From an uncultured Stomatobaculum sp. (GTDB lineage Bacteria > Bacillota > Clostridia > Lachnospirales > Lachnospiraceae): 64,000 nucleotides of DNA. A program made the translations under genes and the position numbers. The notes beneath the pieces are model-generated. The model was not told where the DNA came from, did not search any database, and saw nothing but the letters and a program-made list of their open reading frames with translations. The stretch is from the NCBI RefSeq assembly GCF_937924975.1, contig NZ_CALEYG010000013.1, positions 30,017 through 94,016 on the forward strand, read 5' to 3'. How positions within the stretch are numbered: position 1 is the first letter of the stretch; every line of letters starts with the position of its first letter. Positions 61,495-64,000 of the stretch are shown here, piece after piece.

Positions 61495-63166
61495 ATGCTC
61501 TCCCCCTCTTTCCCGTGCTCACCGGCAAGGTGAGCCTGATTTCCGTCCCCTCACCCGGCGCGCTCTTTAACGCGAGCATACCGCCGAGCAGTGCCGCAAC
61601 CTTCTTCATACTCCGGATGCCCTTCCCCCCTGTTCTTGCCGGGCGTCCTTCCCGAAAACCGCTGCCGTTATCCCGGACTGTCAGCACATAGCCGTCATCT
61701 TCGGCGTGTACTTCGACCGAAATTTCAGTCGCGCCGCCGTGGCGCGCCGCATTGTTGACCGCCTCGCAGGCCACGCGGTACAGAACCGTCTTCTGGGCTG
61801 CCGACAGAGTCTCTGCACCGGCATCTACCTCAATCGGAATTTCGACCTCATATTGCCGTTCTGCCTCCGCCATGTAGCTGTTCAGGCGCCCGGTAAAACT
61901 CTGTTCGCCGCTCTCGGCAAAGTGCCGCCCGTAGACCGTCTCCCGCAGTTCCCGCATGGTGAGCGCCGCCGTTGTCTCGAGCGTCAGGATGCGCTCTAAA
62001 GCGTCCTGCTTCTTTGCCTCATCGTCTTTCACAAAGAGCTCCAACTCCTTCAGGCCGCAATTTAAGCCGAACAGCTTCTGAATAACCGTGTCATGAATTT
62101 CGTCGGCAATCCGATTCTTCTCTTCCGCCGAGATATAGGCCTCCATCTGGCTCTGCATGTCAAGGCCGCGGAAAATGATGCCGCAGAGCCGCACATAGAA
62201 TTCTCGTTCCCGACGCGTAAGCTCCGCCATAATCGGCCCTTCCGCTTCGAGATCGTTCGGATTTGCGACTTCCATCATCAGAATGCCGCCGCCCCCACCG
62301 CTCTCGAGCGGAAACACCTCATAGGTCTGTCCGCTGGCCCTAAGCGTCGTTGGGCAGACCTCCTGCGAGACAGCGCGCGACACGAGCTCTTCCCCCTGCT
62401 TTTGGGGCATGCCGCGGATGATGACTTCCTGTATGGTCTGTTCCTCGCTCCAGCGGAGTAGCACGGCGCCGTGCGGTGAGACACTCCCCGCGACCAGCGT
62501 TGCGAGCTCGCTGAGTACCCGCTCGGCATCGTTCATCGCCATGAGCGAAAACCCCTCGTACATGTCGGCAACTCGAGCCAGTGCGCGCTCGGTACGCCGG
62601 TTTTCCTCGACCAGGCAGAGGTTTAATGCCTTCAGTTCTTCGCGCCGCGCGCGGACCGAATTTTCGGAGCTTCGCAACACATAGAAGGCGCCGAACATGA
62701 CGAGCACGCCGACCAGAATATTGCTCTCGAGGCGCACCGGATTGCCGTCGCTCTTTCCCGCAAGTGCGCAACCGAAACACCAGAGCACGGCAACGAGGGA
62801 AATGCGGCTGCCCAGATTGCCGCTCAGACTGATCAGAATACAGCAAAAACCGTACCAGAGATAGGAGCTCGAGAGCCCGCCGCTCATATAAATAAAGATA
62901 CCGTAGGCCCCGAGCTCAATCCCCAGAATCGCGCCGATTGCGCGGCGGCTGCGCTCTTCTTTTAAGGTCTCCGCCCGTAGATAGAGGGTATTTCCCAGTA
63001 GACAGGACACCAACATGCCGATGACGATACCCCAAGCAGACGGGTTTAGAATGCCGCGCGTCTGCATACCGCGGAGATAAACCGCCGTTGAAAGTAAGAG
63101 TGAGGCCAGTCGAAGGCGTATGCAGAGCTCCAGATATTCATCCTTTTTTTCTGTCATATCCCCCAT
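61475..63166 (-). CDS. NarL-type sensor histidine kinase (HisKA_3)
   Basis: A 563-residue kinase. About six N-terminal membrane spans (15-165) lack a large external loop, suggesting a signal sensed within the membrane. A GAF-like cytosolic region (about 205-335) follows, then HisKA_3 with the phospho-His358 in ADEIHDTVIQK, and an ATPase domain with AARHGGAT and DNGSGF. The ATG follows GAGGGA. It is the first gene of the SipW-cluster transcript. Confidence 0.94.
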   Translation of the reverse strand: MGDMTEKKDEYLELCIRLRLASLLLSTAVYLRGMQTRGILNPSAWGIVIGMLVSCLLGNTLYLRAETLKEERSRRAIGAILGIELGAYGIFIYMSGGLSSSYLWYGFCCILISLSGNLGSRISLVAVLWCFGCALAGKSDGNPVRLESNILVGVLVMFGAFYVLRSSENSVRARREELKALNLCLVEENRRTERALARVADMYEGFSLMAMNDAERVLSELATLVAGSVSPHGAVLLRWSEEQTIQEVIIRGMPQKQGEELVSRAVSQEVCPTTLRASGQTYEVFPLESGGGGGILMMEVANPNDLEAEGPIMAELTRREREFYVRLCGIIFRGLDMQSQMEAYISAEEKNRIADEIHDTVIQKLFGLNCGLKELELFVKDDEAKKQDALERILTLETTAALTMRELRETVYGRHFAESGEQSFTGRLNSYMAEAERQYEVEIPIEVDAGAETLSAAQKTVLYRVACEAVNNAARHGGATEISVEVHAEDDGYVLTVRDNGSGFREGRPARTGGKGIRSMKKVAALLGGMLALKSAPGEGTEIRLTLPVSTGKRGRAYVSGRG

Positions 63167-63490
63167 ACAAGTCCCTCGGTTTCTCCTCGGCTTCCATTTT
63201 GTCGATTTTCTTAAGTTTGGTTTTTCGCCGCGTTTTGCATTTATGTATACAAATAAGAGACAAAAATGCTTTCTTTCGGCAAGACATTCCGTTTACTCTA
63301 TTTTCCTCAGTATATCGTAAATCTTAAATTATTACAAATAAATGAAGGTTGTCTCGCGTATCTTACTGTACACTATTACATTGTTATGTCGTTTTATTCA
63401 GGGAAATACAGGCGTTTCCCACAAATTTACATCTTTGGAACCATTTATCCGGTGTACAAAAGCAGGGGCTAACACCCTGCCTTGCGCACG
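63167..63490. other. AT-rich intergenic region upstream of kinase
   Basis: About 320 bp without a convincing gene, distinctly AT-richer than its surroundings. It must contain the kinase promoter on the minus strand; a TATACA (minus) near 63244-63250 is a possible -10 but without a good -35. No repeat or RNA fold is recognised. Confidence 0.6.
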
Positions 63491-63523
63491 CAAAAAGGCG
63501 CTGTGCTTTCGCACAGCGCCTTT
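63491..63523 (-). terminator. Terminator of the LPXTG-protein gene
   Basis: AAAGGCGCTGTGC (63494-63506) pairs perfectly with GCACAGCGCCTTT (63511-63523) around TTTC. On the minus strand it is followed by a T-run and GCG. Confidence 0.93.
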
Positions 63524-63575
63524 CTTCTTGCCTGTTTTTTCCTGCAAGTGCCGGTTCTTTTAGCTCTTCGGCTCT

Positions 63576-64000
63576 TTACCGCTCTTCTTTCTTCTTCGCG
63601 AGTGCGAAGCCTGCGAGCAGCATGCCGAGCGCAAGGCCTGCGTAGTTCAGCGCGAGCGGCGCCTCACCTGTCTTCGGGAGACGGCGCTTTCTGCCCTGCA
63701 GCGCGGTGCCCTGCGCTACGGTCGGCTTCTTACCGCCGTTCTTTTCCGCGAGCTTCCCGTCGCCCTGCCGGTCCGCATTCTTCTGCGGAGTCGGCTCAGT
63801 CGTGGCAGGCTTGTTGTCGACTGTCGGCTCGGACGGCTTTGCGTTGTTCTTCGGAAGCGGCGCGACATTGTTCGGGCTGATGGTCGCGCGGTGTCCGCCG
63901 TTTCTGGTTCCGCCGCCGCCACCGCCACCGGCACCGCCGCCTCCTCCGCCGCCGACGTTATCGGTATCCTGATCTTTCTGGTAGACCGCAACGAGGGCCA
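63576..64000 (-). CDS. LPXTG wall-anchored surface protein, C-terminal part
   Basis: The frame runs off the right edge of the window; the last 140 codons are visible, ending in TAA at 63576-63578. Reading N to C: a short end of a folded domain (ALVAVYQKDQD), a glycine tract of 13 Gly broken by one Ala, a Pro/Lys/Asn/Thr-rich wall-spanning linker, then LPKTGEAP, a hydrophobic segment and the basic end AKKKEER. This is a textbook sortase signal. The sortase gene is not in the window. Substrate or binding role cannot be judged from this part. Confidence 0.92.
   Translation of the reverse strand, partial: ALVAVYQKDQDTDNVGGGGGGGAGGGGGGGTRNGGHRATISPNNVAPLPKNNAKPSEPTVDNKPATTEPTPQKNADRQGDGKLAEKNGGKKPTVAQGTALQGRKRRLPKTGEAPLALNYAGLALGMLLAGFALAKKKEER

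Overview
The window looks like a chromosomal core segment of a low-GC-phylum (Firmicutes), Lachnospiraceae-like bacterium with fairly GC-rich DNA. The signs are strong Shine-Dalgarno sequences, frequent TTG/GTG starts, an L27 N-terminal prepeptide next to its Prp protease, RecU, LexA with CGAAC-N4-GTTCG boxes, sepF/ylm, mreCD-PBP2-rodA and LPXTG/SipW-type surface genes. Genus is not determinable; a GC-rich oral Lachnospiraceae member is only a guess. No rRNA, tRNA, CRISPR array, prophage or insertion sequence was seen.

1-20.3 kb is almost entirely plus-strand: recG, an L,D-transpeptidase, rsmD-coaD and a coiled-coil protein; then RNA-modification genes (RsmF-like methyltransferase, an RsuA-HAD fusion, an RluA-type synthase) with recU; two radical-SAM-linked proteins and a short RNase E/G; the rplU-prp-rpmA-obgE ribosome block; yhbY-nadD-yqeK-rsfS; and a purine-type NCS2 permease. 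Genes are packed with 1-17 nt overlaps, implying translational coupling.

20.3-23.4 kb is the polarity switch: lexA (-) and a YneA-like SOS division inhibitor (+) share a three-box SOS control region, and a XerS-like tyrosine recombinase (-) has an 11-bp-armed inverted repeat just upstream. It is followed by an ~875-bp gene-free stretch holding degenerate ~100-bp tandem repeats.

23.4-56.3 kb is minus-strand. It holds a nitronate-monooxygenase-like flavoprotein, an LCP wall ligase with a kinase, the rluD-lspA-ylmH-sepF-yggS-HlyD division cluster, a small P-loop protein, and the cell-elongation operon radC-mreC-mreD-PBP2-rodA-mgsA-dacF (no mreB). These are followed by miaB-mutS-mutL-miaA-Met gamma-lyase (translation fidelity and mismatch repair), two FAD proteins, a MurJ/SpoVB-type flippase, ybeY-phoH and rpsU.

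56.4-63.2 kb is the most accessory-looking part: a TasA-like exported protein, a DUF5305-like membrane protein, a SipW/ER-type signal peptidase with an unusual multispan N-terminal half, a second SipW-type substrate carrying a repeated YAYW motif, and a NarL-type two-component system. The window ends inside an LPXTG wall-anchored protein with a glycine-rich linker. I infer that these genes form a regulated surface-fibre or matrix secretion module.
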